A stretch of DNA of 64,000 bases from Micromonospora rifamycinica (GCF_900090265.1 NZ_LT607752.1:5772001-5836000); one strand, 5' to 3'. Counted from the first letter of the stretch, positions 1-8,726 are shown. The notes: generated by a model not told the origin, from the letters alone. Numbers and translations are program-made.

Positions 1-636
1 GTGCTGGCCAGCAACCACGTCAGCTACCTCGACTTCATCTTCTGCGGGTACGGGGCACACGCCTCGCGGCGGCTGGTCCGGTTCATGGCCAAGCACGACG
101 TGTTCGCGCACAAAATCTCCGGCCCGCTGATGCGCGGCATGAAGCACATCCCGGTGAACCGTTCGGCGGGGGTCGGGTCGTACAACACGGCGGTGGACGC
201 GCTGCGGCGCGGCGAGGTGGTGGGGGTCTTCCCGGAGGCGACGATCAGCCGGTCCTTCACGGTCAAGGAGTTGAAGAGCGGGGCGGCCCGGATGGCGCAG
301 ACGGCCGGGGTGCCGCTGCTGCCGGTGGCGCTGTGGGGCACCCAGCGGCTGTGGACCAAGGGCCGGCCGAAGACCCTCACCCGGCGGCACACCCCGATCA
401 CCATCCTGCTCGGCGAGCCGATGGACCCGGCCGCCTATCCGGACGCCAACACGATGACGGCGGAGCTGAAGACCCGGCTGAGCGCGCTGGTCGACCGGGC
501 CCAGCAGGAGTACCCCGACAAGCCGTCCGGCCCGGACGACACCTGGTGGCAGCCGGCCCACCTGGGCGGCACCGCGCCCAGCCCGCAGGAGGCCGCCGAG
601 CTGGACCGTCGCCCCCGCCGCTCCACCGCCTCCTGA
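1..636 (+). CDS. 1-acyl-sn-glycerol-3-phosphate acyltransferase family protein (5' end outside window)
   Basis: This is a PlsC-type acyltransferase that would move an acyl chain onto lysophosphatidate or a related acceptor at the membrane. The HX4D motif (NHVSYLD) is only a few residues from the left edge, and FPEATIS fits the family's second conserved block. The family normally has about 30-60 residues before HX4D, so the gene very probably begins outside the window and the GTG at base 1 is internal. The C-terminal 35 residues are Pro-rich and poorly conserved. The exact acceptor cannot be told from sequence. Confidence 0.85.
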   Translation: MLASNHVSYLDFIFCGYGAHASRRLVRFMAKHDVFAHKISGPLMRGMKHIPVNRSAGVGSYNTAVDALRRGEVVGVFPEATISRSFTVKELKSGAARMAQTAGVPLLPVALWGTQRLWTKGRPKTLTRRHTPITILLGEPMDPAAYPDANTMTAELKTRLSALVDRAQQEYPDKPSGPDDTWWQPAHLGGTAPSPQEAAELDRRPRRSTAS

Positions 637-706
637 CCAGTCCCCACCGCGGCCCGGGTCGTCCGGCCGGTGGCTCAGCTACCGACCGCGGCCCGGTCGG
701 CCCGGC

Positions 707-1435
707 TCAGCTACCGACGGCGTCCCGGCCGGCCGGTTGCGGGCGACGGTAGTAGTCGTCGCGGGACAGGAACTCCACCGGCAGGGAACCCGGCAGGGTC
801 ACCCGGGCCTCCCCGGTCATCGGGGCAGCGGTGGCCCGGCGGATCAGCACGTCCCGCTCCGGCGGTGCCAGCTCCACCAGCTCGGGGCGGGAGATCCGGA
901 AGCAGGCCACCGTCCGGCGGATCAGCCGGGCCAGCTCGGTCACCGGGCCGAGCTGACCGCGGAGGGCCAGGGTGGGCTGCTGGATGGTCCGCAGCGCGTC
1001 GCAGACCACCAGCAGCTCCGCCTCCTGGGGCGGACCGTCCGTGCCGGACGAGGGGGTGGGCCGCAGCTCCAGCCGGGACGGCCACTGCCAGCAGACCTGC
1101 CCGCTGACCAGGCGGGGCAGCCGGACGTTCCGGCGGTGCCGGACCCCTGTCGAGTCGATCTTGCCGGCGACCAGCGCCAGGTCACCGGCGAGGCAGACGT
1201 ACGCGAGGCGTCGGTCGGTGACGGTGACCGAGGCGGGCGCCGGCAACACCCACTGCCCGCGGGTGCCGGTCGGGCTGAGCAGGCAGCCGGCCACCGACGT
1301 GAGGTACCGGCCGAGCACCCGTTCACCGGGCTCCGGGACCACCTCGTGGTGCCTGTCGAGCACCGGGGCGAAGTTGTCCTCCGGTGCGTCGAACCGATGT
1401 GGTGCGATGAAGAACGGGGACATGTCCTCGCGCAT
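707..1435 (-). CDS. hypothetical protein, 242 aa
   Basis: I do not recognise a family. The protein is soluble-looking, with no signal peptide or membrane segment. A GGGGGAGAGG ribosome site lies just upstream of the ATG at 1435, so I prefer this start over longer in-frame extensions. It sits downstream of the two-component operon (gap of about 75 bases, same strand) and could be co-transcribed with it. Repeated beta-strand-like stretches and a charged C-terminus are visible, but no catalytic motif. A direct repeat of GCTCAGCTACCGAC lies across and just beyond its 3' end. Confidence 0.6.
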   Translation of the reverse strand: MREDMSPFFIAPHRFDAPEDNFAPVLDRHHEVVPEPGERVLGRYLTSVAGCLLSPTGTRGQWVLPAPASVTVTDRRLAYVCLAGDLALVAGKIDSTGVRHRRNVRLPRLVSGQVCWQWPSRLELRPTPSSGTDGPPQEAELLVVCDALRTIQQPTLALRGQLGPVTELARLIRRTVACFRISRPELVELAPPERDVLIRRATAAPMTGEARVTLPGSLPVEFLSRDDYYRRPQPAGRDAVGS

Positions 1436-1511
1436 CGTCACGACCTCTCCCCCGCGCAGTGGTCTTCGACGTTCAGCCTTGTCGACCGGTGACGCACTGT
1501 CATGACACCCG

Positions 1512-2213
1512 TTAGGGGGTCGGCCGGTCGGAGGACGCCTGTGACCGGTAGGTGCCGATCTCCTCCGGCCGGATGAGTCCGTCCTCGATCGCGCGGGCCA
1601 GCAGCGCGGCCTTCGTGGCGGCCGGGCGACCCGCACGGGTGTACTTGATCCGCGCCCGGTCGACATATTGTTTGACGGTGTGCTCGCTGATCTGCATCCG
1701 GCGGGCCACCGACGCCTTCGACATCGACTGGAACCACAGCAGCAGCGCTTCCCGTTCCTTGTCCGACAGGGCGGGCCGGTCCGGTCGCGGATCCCCCACC
1801 ATCGCCCCGGCCAGGGTCGGCGGCACGTACGGGCGGTCGCTGGCGGCGGCCAGCACGGTCGCCACGCAGTGCTCCCGCCCCTCGTGCTTGGCCAGGAACG
1901 CGGTCGCCCCGGCGTCGAGCGCGGCGAGCATCGTCGCCGGATCGGTGTGTTCGGAGTAGACCACCACCCGGTGGCCGGCGGCGCTCAGCTCGGCCAGCTT
2001 GTCGAGCACCATCCGGCCGCGCAGCCGCAGATCCAGCAGGATCACGTCGGCCTGCGGCGCGGTGCGCAGCACCAGGTCGGGGTCGTCACCGGTGGCGAGC
2101 ACCCGGAGCCGGGGCTCGGTGGTCAGCCACGCCCGTACCCCGTCGATCACCACCGGGTGGTCGTCCACGATCGACACCCCGACGGGCCGCTCCCCGCTCA
2201 TGGCCTGCGCCAT
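1512..2213 (-). CDS. LuxR-family DNA-binding response regulator
   Basis: This is the output protein of a two-component system: a receiver domain (residues 1-125) and a C-terminal LuxR-type helix-turn-helix (about 150-215). Receiver landmarks are the acidic pair in SIVDDHP, the phospho-acceptor Asp in ILLDLRL (about D61), Ser in VVVYSEHT and Lys in AFLAKHEG. The HTH core is KASVARRMQISEHTVKQYV. It is translationally coupled to the upstream kinase-like gene, overlapping its stop. The ATG at 2213 has a GGAG-AGGTGG stretch upstream; the ATG at 2201 forms an ATGA overlap and is a possible alternative. Target genes are unknown. Confidence 0.88.
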   Translation of the reverse strand: MAQAMSGERPVGVSIVDDHPVVIDGVRAWLTTEPRLRVLATGDDPDLVLRTAPQADVILLDLRLRGRMVLDKLAELSAAGHRVVVYSEHTDPATMLAALDAGATAFLAKHEGREHCVATVLAAASDRPYVPPTLAGAMVGDPRPDRPALSDKEREALLLWFQSMSKASVARRMQISEHTVKQYVDRARIKYTRAGRPAATKAALLARAIEDGLIRPEEIGTYRSQASSDRPTP

Positions 2214-3457
2214 CGGGTCTGCGTCCACCTGATCTCCCCGTCCCGCTCGTGTAGGTGTTCCACCTGCTCGTCGTCGCCGGCCGTCCCGATCGACGGCCCG
2301 CTCGTCGCTCCCGGTCCGGCCGCTCGCGGGCCGGTCACGTCGGGGGCGACCAGGCTGACCGCCACCTCGTCCGGACCGGCCACCACGGTCAGCCGCGCCC
2401 AGCCGGTGGCGTCCGCCAGCGCGGCGGCGAGCGGATCGGCCAGCCGGCGCCGGACCTCCACCGGCAGCGGCGGCGGCGTGCCGACGGCGATCAGCTCGAT
2501 CGGCAGGCCGTTGCGTTCGGCCAGGTCGGCGGCGGCCCGCAACTCGTGTAGGAGGGGGTCCGGCACGTCGTCGGCCTCGGCGATCAGCCGGCGCAGCCGG
2601 GTCGCGGCCAGCACGCACCGCCGCTGCACGAACGGGTCGGCCGGGTCGGCGCGACCGTCGGCCAGCTCCGCCAGCACCTGCTCGGCGGCCCCGCCGACCA
2701 GCGCCAGCCGGCTGCGGCGGTCCGCCCAGGCCCGTTCGGCGGCATCCTGTTCGGCGCGTACGGCCAGGGTCGCCGCCGCCGTGCCGGCCCGGTCCCGGGC
2801 GAGGGTGGCGATCACCGCGGCCCCGGTGAAGACCGCCACCGGCAGCGACGACGTGCCGTAGACGTACATCGTGAAGCGGGTCAGGTCGGCGGGGGCGGTC
2901 GCGCCGTCGCCGACGAGCGTGGCGAGCGCGATCAGCGCGTGACCGACCAGCAGGAGGATCATCCAGCGGATCGGGCGACCCCAGAGCACCACCACGAGGA
3001 ACCAGGCCAGCCCGGTCCACGCCCAGTTCGCGGCGGCGAAGAGCTGCCGTTCGCCGGCCGCCGCGAAGACCGCCGCGTCCACCGCCAGCAACACCGTCGC
3101 CAGCGGCAACGCCGGTGGCAGCGCGCCGTGCAGCAGCCGGTGCGCGGCGTACCCGCCGACGAGGCCGGCGGTCAGCCAGCCCGCCGCGACCACCGCCGGC
3201 GCGGCCAGCTCGGACCACGCACCGAGCACGGCCGGCAGCCCGACGGCGGTGTGCCAGACCAGGGCGATGGCCACCGCCGCGATCCGGGCACCCCGGTCGG
3301 AGAACCGGGCCACGTCCGCCGCCGGCCCGTCCACTGCCGGCCCGTCCACCGCTGCCGGCCCGTCGACTGCCGGCCCGTCGACCACTGCCGGGTCCGCCGC
3401 CCCGGGCACCGGCCGGAGTACGCGGACCGGTGCCGGCGCGCGGAGGTCAGTCGACAT
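2198..3457 (-). CDS. kinase-like integral membrane protein without a clear phospho-acceptor His
   Basis: This 419-residue protein lies between a histidine kinase and a response regulator and overlaps both, so it is surely part of the same signalling unit. The N-terminus is low-complexity, with repeated VDGPA units (DNA repeat at about 3320-3385). Five or six hydrophobic segments follow (about residues 58-210), then a helical region and a C-terminal region with the length and position of an ATPase domain. I see no DHD/LHD-type His box and no N, G1 or G2 boxes. It may be a degenerate kinase or an accessory sensor subunit that modulates the true kinase. Confidence 0.6.
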   Translation of the reverse strand: MSTDLRAPAPVRVLRPVPGAADPAVVDGPAVDGPAAVDGPAVDGPAADVARFSDRGARIAAVAIALVWHTAVGLPAVLGAWSELAAPAVVAAGWLTAGLVGGYAAHRLLHGALPPALPLATVLLAVDAAVFAAAGERQLFAAANWAWTGLAWFLVVVLWGRPIRWMILLLVGHALIALATLVGDGATAPADLTRFTMYVYGTSSLPVAVFTGAAVIATLARDRAGTAAATLAVRAEQDAAERAWADRRSRLALVGGAAEQVLAELADGRADPADPFVQRRCVLAATRLRRLIAEADDVPDPLLHELRAAADLAERNGLPIELIAVGTPPPLPVEVRRRLADPLAAALADATGWARLTVVAGPDEVAVSLVAPDVTGPRAAGPGATSGPSIGTAGDDEQVEHLHERDGEIRWTQTRWRRP

Positions 3458-4709
3458 GCGGCCATTCCAACCGGATCCGGGTGCCCTCGCCAGGGGCGGA
3501 GGTCACCTCCGCGCGCCCGCCGACGTCGGCCAGCCGGCCCCGGATCGACTCGCGTAGCCCGTACCGGTGGGCCGGGACGGTGGCCGGGTCGAAACCGGGA
3601 CCGTCGTCGACCACCTCGACCACGACGCCGCCGTCTTCCCGACCCAGCCGCACGGTCACGGCGGCGTCCGGTGCGTGCCGGGCCACGTTGGCCAGTGCGG
3701 CGGCGGTGGCGTCGACCAGTGCGGCGGTCACCCCCGCCGGGGCCGAGCAGGGCGGCAACGTGGCGGTCACCCGCAGCTCGGGGTGGGTGTCGAGCACCGC
3801 GCGCAGGCCGGCGTCGACACCGGACGGGCCGACCGTGGCCCCGGACGACCCGCCCGCCGCTTCCGGGCCGGCGGCGGCCGGGGGAGGGCCGGCGAGGACG
3901 CCGACCGGGCCGGTCGACAGTGCGGACCGGGCGTTCGCGAGCCCGACCAGGGTACGCAGGTCGGCGGCGGCCCGTCGGCGCAGCGCCGCCGAGCCGGCGG
4001 CCGGCAGGGCACCCAGCCCGACCATGGTCAACGTGGACAGCACGGTGTCGTGCAGGTCCCGGTTCTGCCGCCGTTCCACCTCGCGGATCGTCCGGGCCAG
4101 CACCGCCTCCCGGCGCAGCCGCTGGAACTCGGTGAAGGCGGCGTCGGCCCGGCTGATCCACCGGCGCATCACCGCCGCCATCATCGCCGCGCACCCCGTC
4201 TGCACCAGCAGGGTCGCCGCGTGCGCGGACGCCTCGACGGTGTTGCCGGCGGCCGAGGTGCCGACCGCGTACCCGGCGGTGACCAGCAGGCCGGCGGGCA
4301 CCGACCAGCGGACCGGGGCGGTGGCCTGCGCGTTGATCACGGTGGTGCTGGCCAGCACGGCGAGCCAGCTACCCTCGCCCGGCAGCACCTCCGGGGCGAC
4401 CAGCAGCGGGGCCAGCAGGCTCGCCGCCACGGTGAGCGCGACGTCCCCGGCGACCATCCCGGGGCCGATGCCGACCCACAGCGCCCGCGCGGCGTAGAAG
4501 ACCGACCAGCCGGTCAGCACGACCACCGCCGCCAGCAGCAACGGCACCCGGACCGGCGTGGTACGCACCGCCAGCGCGGTCACCGCGCCGAACAGGCCGC
4601 AGGTCAACCGGAGCATCGCCGGCAGGGTGGTGAAGATGAGCTGCAACGCGCCACCCGCCGGCCGATCCAGCAACGACGGTGACGAGGTCGGAGCGGAAAC
4701 GGCCGACAT
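3447..4709 (-). CDS. sensor histidine kinase (HisKA_3 type)
   Basis: This is a membrane sensor kinase pairing with the LuxR-type regulator. Several transmembrane helices occupy about residues 20-180. The dimerisation/phospho-acceptor helix carries DLHDTVLSTLTMV with His about residue 220. The C-terminal ATPase has the N box (LANVARHAP), the G1 box (VVDDGPGFD) and the G2 region ending in APGEGTRIRLEWP. This matches the NarL/LuxR-partner class of actinobacterial kinases. The ATG at 4709 is preferred over the TTG one codon upstream. The stop overlaps the start of the next gene by 11 bases, which suggests one operon. The stimulus is unknown. Confidence 0.88.
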   Translation of the reverse strand: MSAVSAPTSSPSLLDRPAGGALQLIFTTLPAMLRLTCGLFGAVTALAVRTTPVRVPLLLAAVVVLTGWSVFYAARALWVGIGPGMVAGDVALTVAASLLAPLLVAPEVLPGEGSWLAVLASTTVINAQATAPVRWSVPAGLLVTAGYAVGTSAAGNTVEASAHAATLLVQTGCAAMMAAVMRRWISRADAAFTEFQRLRREAVLARTIREVERRQNRDLHDTVLSTLTMVGLGALPAAGSAALRRRAAADLRTLVGLANARSALSTGPVGVLAGPPPAAAGPEAAGGSSGATVGPSGVDAGLRAVLDTHPELRVTATLPPCSAPAGVTAALVDATAAALANVARHAPDAAVTVRLGREDGGVVVEVVDDGPGFDPATVPAHRYGLRESIRGRLADVGGRAEVTSAPGEGTRIRLEWPHVD

Positions 4710-4898
4710 CAAGGGAAGTGCGTCCTTCGGGCGGTGACCCGTCCGGGTCTGCTCGGCGGTGCATCGACGCCGGAGAATAACACGAGCAGCCCTAAATGTT
4801 CACCAATGGTATGCGGCGTGTCGCGTTGCGTCCGCTTCCCCGGGTCGTCCGTCGTCGCTGGTCAGTGGCGCAGCCACGCCAGGGTGGCCGCGGGTGGC

Positions 4899-5438
4899 TC
4901 ACTGCTCCGCCCAGCCCGCCGGGTTGCTGAACGACTCCCGGGAGATGCCGGAGCCGGTCCGGGGCCAGTCGCCGAACCGCTGGTCGTGCAGGTGGGCGAA
5001 GAGGTAGCAGATGCCCTGGAGGTGGCCGTCGGGCACCGCCCGCGTCGGGTCGGCCCGGACCGCCTCGTAGAACTCCCGGCCCAGCGCCACGATGTGCCCC
5101 CGGCCGTAGAGGAAACCGTCGTCGGAGCCGTCGATCACCGTGTGCACGTCGGCCCGGTCGATGTCGTACAGCTTGCGCTCGACCACCCGGTCGAGGTCGG
5201 TGAGGTCGGGGCTGGACAGGTCGGCGCAGAGCTGGCCCAACTGGTCGAGGAAGGCGTCCCGCCAGGTGTCGAGCGCGGAGGCGCTGTCGTCGTCGGCGGC
5301 CGGGTCGCGGGTGAGCAGCGCCCGGCGCAGTGCGGCGGCCTCGGGGCCGAGCTGCTGCCAGGCGGCCTCCACCAGGCCCCAGAACCGGGCCTCCTCCTCG
5401 GCCGTGGGCAGGCGGTTCGCGGTCTCCGTGTCACTCAT
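4899..5438 (-). CDS. DUF4240 domain-containing protein
   Basis: This 179-residue soluble protein resembles the actinobacterial DUF4240 family, which begins with a FW.LVE-type helix (ARFWGLVEAAWQQLG) and carries a central W.DAFLDQL segment. The biochemical role of the family is unknown. The ATG at 5438 is chosen over the in-frame GTG nine bases upstream because it gives the family's usual short N-terminus. It is a monocistronic minus-strand gene with about 110 bases of GC-rich DNA before it, including three near-copies of GTTGCCGGTGCGGGC. Confidence 0.6.
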   Translation of the reverse strand: MSDTETANRLPTAEEEARFWGLVEAAWQQLGPEAAALRRALLTRDPAADDDSASALDTWRDAFLDQLGQLCADLSSPDLTDLDRVVERKLYDIDRADVHTVIDGSDDGFLYGRGHIVALGREFYEAVRADPTRAVPDGHLQGICYLFAHLHDQRFGDWPRTGSGISRESFSNPAGWAEQ

Positions 5439-5549
5439 GGGCCGCACGGTAGCGGGCCGCCCCGACGTTTCCGCCCCCGTTCCCGGTGCGGGCAGGGTCG
5501 TTGCCGGTGCGGGCGGGGGCGTGCCGGTGGGGGAGTTGCCGGTGCGGGC

Positions 5550-5575
5550 GGGGCCGCCCGTTGGCGGGCGGCCCC
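5550..5575 (-). terminator. GC hairpin ending the XRE-DUF397 operon
   Basis: The sequence GGGGCCGCCCG, a TTGG loop, then CGGGCGGCCCC forms a perfect 11-bp stem 8 bases downstream of the DUF397 stop. There is no U-tract, as is usual in actinomycetes. Confidence 0.65.
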
Positions 5576-5583
5576 GGAGGCAC

Positions 5584-5781
5584 TCAGCGCAGCCCGTGGC
5601 GTGCCTGGTGGACGAAGGCGGACCAGGCGGTCGGGGAGAACCGCAGCGCCGGACCGGCCTGGTCCTTGCTGTCCCGTACGCCGATCACGCCGGGCAGGTT
5701 GTCGGCCACCTCGACGCAGTCGCCGCCGCTCCCGCCGCTGCGGGTGCTCTTGCGCCAGACGGCACCGGCCAGGTCGTTCAT
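5584..5781 (-). CDS. DUF397 domain-containing protein
   Basis: This 65-residue protein has the DUF397 signature: W-K-S-x-R-S-G near residue 9 (VWRKSTRSG), the DCVEVA block, VRDSKD and a terminal AWSAFVHQAR. DUF397 proteins are almost always encoded directly after an XRE/DUF5753 regulator, as here (ATGA overlap at 5778-5781), and the pair behaves as a regulator-effector couple in streptomycete development and antibiotic regulation. What this copy controls is not visible. Confidence 0.9.
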   Translation of the reverse strand: MNDLAGAVWRKSTRSGGSGGDCVEVADNLPGVIGVRDSKDQAGPALRFSPTAWSAFVHQARHGLR

Positions 5782-6662
5782 GCTCGCTCCTCGATGATCG
5801 CTGTGATCATTTTCTCTGATGCCGCCTCGTCCGCCGCGAGGGTCTCCAGGTCGACCCAGACGCGGTCGTAGGCGGCGACCTCTGCCGGCTTGTCCAGGTA
5901 GAGCGCGCCGGTGATGTTCTCCAGATAGACGGTAGTCGGCTCGGTCGATGCCCGCCCGAACGCCTGCGGGAAGTCCAGCAGGACGAAGGTGCCCGTCTCG
6001 CTGGCCAGCGGCGGGCCGGCGGTGAACGGGAGGACGCGCAGGCTGACGTTCGGCAGGGCGGTCATGTCGAGCAGGTGGCGTAACTGCCCGGCCATCGCCT
6101 GGCGGTCGGGGATGGTGCGCCGCAGCACCGCCTCGCTCAGCACCACCCTGAGGGTGGGCGCGCTGGGCAGCCGGCGCACCAGGACGTGCTGGCGCTGCAT
6201 CCGTACCTCGACGAGCTTTTCCCGTTCCTCCGCGCTCATCGTGGGATTCTTGCGGCGGAATAGTTCTGCCGCGTACTCGCGGGTTTGGAGCAGACCCGGT
6301 ATCAGTTCCGAGTCGTATCGGCGCATGAGTGCGGCAGACGATTCCAGGCCGACGTAGAGCGAGAACCACGATGGGACGACATCGCCGTAGGAATGCCACC
6401 AGCCCTTGGCGCGGGTCTCCTTGGCGAGGCCGGCGACGATCGACGTCATCTCTTCCGGCACACGGTACATCGCGCACATGGCGCGGGCGTCCACCACCCG
6501 GACCGGCACCAGGCCCTTCTCGATCCGCCACACCTTCTGCCGCGAGCAGTCCAACCCCTCGGCGGCGCTGTCCAGCGAGACCGAGGCGTCCTCGCGGAGC
6601 TGGGTGAGCAGCCGGCCGAGCTGCCGGCGGGGGACGGTGGAGCCGCTTGTTTCATCCGTCAT
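5778..6662 (-). CDS. helix-turn-helix (XRE) regulator with DUF5753 domain
   Basis: The N-terminal XRE DNA-binding domain (about residues 12-70) reads LGRLLTQLREDASVSL followed by a recognition helix SRQKVWRIEKG. The rest is a DUF5753 ligand/partner domain with SELIPGLLQTREYA and a GTFVLLDFP block near the C-terminus. At 294 residues it is full length. It shares ATGA with the DUF397 gene, the standard actinomycete arrangement, so the two are made together. A TGCAACA direct repeat at its start codon is a candidate autoregulatory site. The genes it controls are unknown. Confidence 0.9.
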   Translation of the reverse strand: MTDETSGSTVPRRQLGRLLTQLREDASVSLDSAAEGLDCSRQKVWRIEKGLVPVRVVDARAMCAMYRVPEEMTSIVAGLAKETRAKGWWHSYGDVVPSWFSLYVGLESSAALMRRYDSELIPGLLQTREYAAELFRRKNPTMSAEEREKLVEVRMQRQHVLVRRLPSAPTLRVVLSEAVLRRTIPDRQAMAGQLRHLLDMTALPNVSLRVLPFTAGPPLASETGTFVLLDFPQAFGRASTEPTTVYLENITGALYLDKPAEVAAYDRVWVDLETLAADEAASEKMITAIIEERA

Positions 6663-6690
6663 GCAACATCACCGCACCGCTGGTGCAACA
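6662..6690 (-). promoter_or_regulatory. direct repeat at the XRE gene start, possible operator
   Basis: TGCAACA occurs at 6662-6668 and again at 6684-6690, 22 bases apart (two helical turns), overlapping and just upstream of the XRE start codon. The position suits autorepression. No binding data are implied. Confidence 0.3.
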
Positions 6691-6918
6691 GCAGTTGTTT
6701 CTCCTCCGCTATTTCTCTCCTCCGTTCCTCGTGCGTCAAATCGACCCGACATTAGGGGGAGGGTGAGGTGTTGCGCAAGGTGTTGGTCGTGTCGCAGTGT
6801 GTGAATCACCGGACGGGGATCCGGGGGCGTCAGAAAAGGCGCCGACAATAGCCCGCTGTCCCGCTCGTTGCGAATAGCGCGCGGGCGGGGCGGCGCTATT
6901 TCCGGGGAAGGAAACCCG

Positions 6919-7152
6919 ATGTGTGCCACCCATGAGGACCCTCTCGTCGCCGCCGCCCTGACCTTGACCCTGGTCCGACGGCACCGGCCGACCCGGAGCC
7001 CGACCCGGTGGCGCAGGGTGTGCCGCTGCGGCGCGGAGTTGCCCTACCGTGCGGAGTTGCCCTGCCGCGTCGGCCGCCGCGCTCTGCCCGGCCGCGCCCT
7101 GCTCGGCCGCGCCCTGCCCGGTGGCGGAGACCGGCCCGGGGTGGCGTCGTGA
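6919..7152 (+). CDS. small Cys-rich protein, cassette copy 1, gene i
   Basis: This 77-residue protein of unknown function is the first gene of a three-gene cassette repeated at 14656. The conserved core is TLxLxRRHRP...W(R)RVCRCGAELP, with a C-x-C-x5-type Cys cluster that could bind zinc. The start ATG has GGGGAAGGAA upstream. The stop overlaps the next gene as GTGA. The C-terminus of this copy is extended by Arg/Pro-rich sequence (GRALLGRALPGG repeats) that the second copy lacks. Confidence 0.6.
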   Translation: MCATHEDPLVAAALTLTLVRRHRPTRSPTRWRRVCRCGAELPYRAELPCRVGRRALPGRALLGRALPGGGDRPGVAS

Positions 7153-7325
7153 CGGCCCGAGGCGAGGTGCCGCTGCTGGTCTGGCTGGCGTGGGACTGCC
7201 TGGACCAGCACCGGCGCAGCCGTTGCGGGAAGTGTGCCGAGGCCGGGTACTGCCCGGTCGCGGAGGCCGCCCGGCACCGGATCAGGCAGTGGCGCAGGTT
7301 CCGGCACGTCTGGGGGCGACGGTGA
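7149..7325 (+). CDS. small C-x2-C-x5-C protein, cassette copy 1, gene ii
   Basis: The 58-residue product begins at a GTG overlapping the stop of gene i (GTGA) and itself overlaps gene iii by GTGA. It has a hydrophobic/aromatic N-terminal half (PLLVWLAWDCLDQH) and a CGKCAEAGYCP motif, C-x2-C-x5-C, likely a small metal site. The same spacing is present in the second cassette (CRRCYPDGWCP). Function unknown. Confidence 0.55.
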   Translation: MTARGEVPLLVWLAWDCLDQHRRSRCGKCAEAGYCPVAEAARHRIRQWRRFRHVWGRR

Positions 7326-7702
7326 GCGCGCCGCTGCCCAAGGCGGGTGACCTGGTGATCGTGGGGCGGGCGGCCAGTGTGCAGTTCCTCCGGCCGATCA
7401 GTTGCCGGGTGATCCGGGTACTCGACTGGATCACCTATGACGGGTGGTGTTGGCTCGACGTCTACCAGCTCAACGCCAAGGGGGACGCGGTGGCCCGGCG
7501 CTCGATCTACGTACAACCGGCGGGGTTGGAGGTGGTGCAGCCCGCGCCGGTAGCTCGCGTGCCGCGCCGGGTGGGGGTGCCGCCCAACGTACGCCGGGGG
7601 CCTGCTCCGGCCGGGATGACGGCCGGCGGGCGGGGTGCGGTCGGGGTGCCGGCGGTACGGCGGCCCTCGGACGGCGGGCGGGGTGCGGCCGGTAGAGGGT
7701 GA
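7322..7702 (+). CDS. conserved small protein, cassette copy 1, gene iii
   Basis: This 126-residue protein starts at a GTG overlapping gene ii. Its first 70 residues (PKAGDLV...VIRVLDWITYD.WCWLDVYQL) differ at only 11 of 68 aligned positions from the second cassette's gene iii (14999-15352), whereas the Pro/Arg/Gly-rich tail has diverged. Strong conservation of the folded part argues for a real, selected protein. It looks like a small all-beta domain. I cannot assign a function. Confidence 0.65.
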   Translation: MSAPLPKAGDLVIVGRAASVQFLRPISCRVIRVLDWITYDGWCWLDVYQLNAKGDAVARRSIYVQPAGLEVVQPAPVARVPRRVGVPPNVRRGPAPAGMTAGGRGAVGVPAVRRPSDGGRGAAGRG

Positions 7703-7709
7703 TGGAGCG

Positions 7710-8657
7710 TCAGGGTGTGTCCGCGCTGGCGAAGTGGGGCTCGGCCGCCTCCAGTCGGGGTACCCGCACGCCCAGCCTGCGGGCCTCGGCGAGGGTGTCT
7801 CGGCAGACCGCGCGCAACTCCTCGGGGTTGGCGTGGGCCTGCATCACCCTGCGCATCGGCGGGAAACGACTGAACAGCAGGGAGAGCGCCGGTGCCGCCA
7901 GCCAGATCGGCGCGGTGAAGGGCCGTAGCTCGGCGCGGTGCCGCCGCAGGTCGACGCCGCGTGCCTCGACGAGCGGTAGCAGCTCGCGGGTGGCGAGGAT
8001 CGCCTCGCGTACGTCGGCGGTCGTCAGCATGGACAGCGAGCCCCGCCGCAGGCTCTGGGTGTGCAGGCCCGCGTTCTGGGCGAAGTGGACCGACAGCCAG
8101 CCCCGGAAGTCGGAGTTCTCCCGGATCCTGAGCCCCGCCCCGCGAAACACCTGGCGGACGGCCTGCTCACGGCCGGTCGGCGGCCGGTCCATGGTGCCGA
8201 GGAAGACCACGGGCAGCAGTGCCGCGCGCAGCACCCCGTCGTCGCCGAACCCGCCGCCCGCCCCGGGAAAGCCCCAGGCCACCTGGTCGGCGGGGAGGTG
8301 TGCCGTCGCGGTCGACGGCTCGACCCACAGGTTGTTGAAGACGAGCACCGTGGCCCCGCCCACCCGTGGCCCCAGGTAGGCCGCAGCCTCCGCGAAGTGG
8401 TAGTGCTGCACGCTCAGCACGATCAGGTCGAAGTCGTGGTCCGGCTCCACCGACTCGCGGTAGTGCACCGGCCACTTCTCGACGACCCGCTTGCCCCACG
8501 GCCGCCGCCGCACGTCGAGCAGGTCGAGGTCGATCGAGTCGCCGTACGCCGCCGCCCGCCCGGGTCGGACGTAGAACTCGACCTGGTGCCCGGCCTGCTC
8601 CAACGCCCATCCGTACGTCGCGCTGATCACGCCCCGGCCGAACATCAAGATCTTCAC
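7710..8657 (-). CDS. ketopantoate reductase (ApbA/PanE) family protein
   Basis: This is an NAD(P)-dependent 2-dehydropantoate-2-reductase-like enzyme. The N-terminal Rossmann start VKILMFGRGVISATYG has a G-x-G-x-x-x nucleotide loop, and the rest fits the ApbA/PanE layout (about 315 aa, close to family length). True PanE is not assured, because many stand-alone actinobacterial members reduce other 2-oxo compounds. The GTG at 8657 has GGTGAGG six bases upstream. It is divergent from a TetR gene, with an operator-like palindrome sitting inside its probable promoter, so TetR control is likely. Confidence 0.72.
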   Translation of the reverse strand: MKILMFGRGVISATYGWALEQAGHQVEFYVRPGRAAAYGDSIDLDLLDVRRRPWGKRVVEKWPVHYRESVEPDHDFDLIVLSVQHYHFAEAAAYLGPRVGGATVLVFNNLWVEPSTATAHLPADQVAWGFPGAGGGFGDDGVLRAALLPVVFLGTMDRPPTGREQAVRQVFRGAGLRIRENSDFRGWLSVHFAQNAGLHTQSLRRGSLSMLTTADVREAILATRELLPLVEARGVDLRRHRAELRPFTAPIWLAAPALSLLFSRFPPMRRVMQAHANPEELRAVCRDTLAEARRLGVRVPRLEAAEPHFASADTP

Positions 8658-8697
8658 GCGCACCTCACCGGTATAATCGGAGGCTATCTCCACTTTC

Positions 8698-8726
8698 AAA
8701 ATATGGAGACAGTCTCCACTTGTCAA
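8698..8726 (-). promoter_or_regulatory. promoter with TetR-type operator in its spacer
   Basis: Read on the minus strand: TTGACA (8726-8721), exactly 17 bases, then TATTTT (8703-8698). The spacer contains the palindrome TGGAGACAGTCTCCA (8704-8718). A further TCTCCA half-site lies at 8687-8692, inverted relative to TGGAGA at 8704. The layout fits repression of the reductase gene by the divergent TetR protein. Confidence 0.65.
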
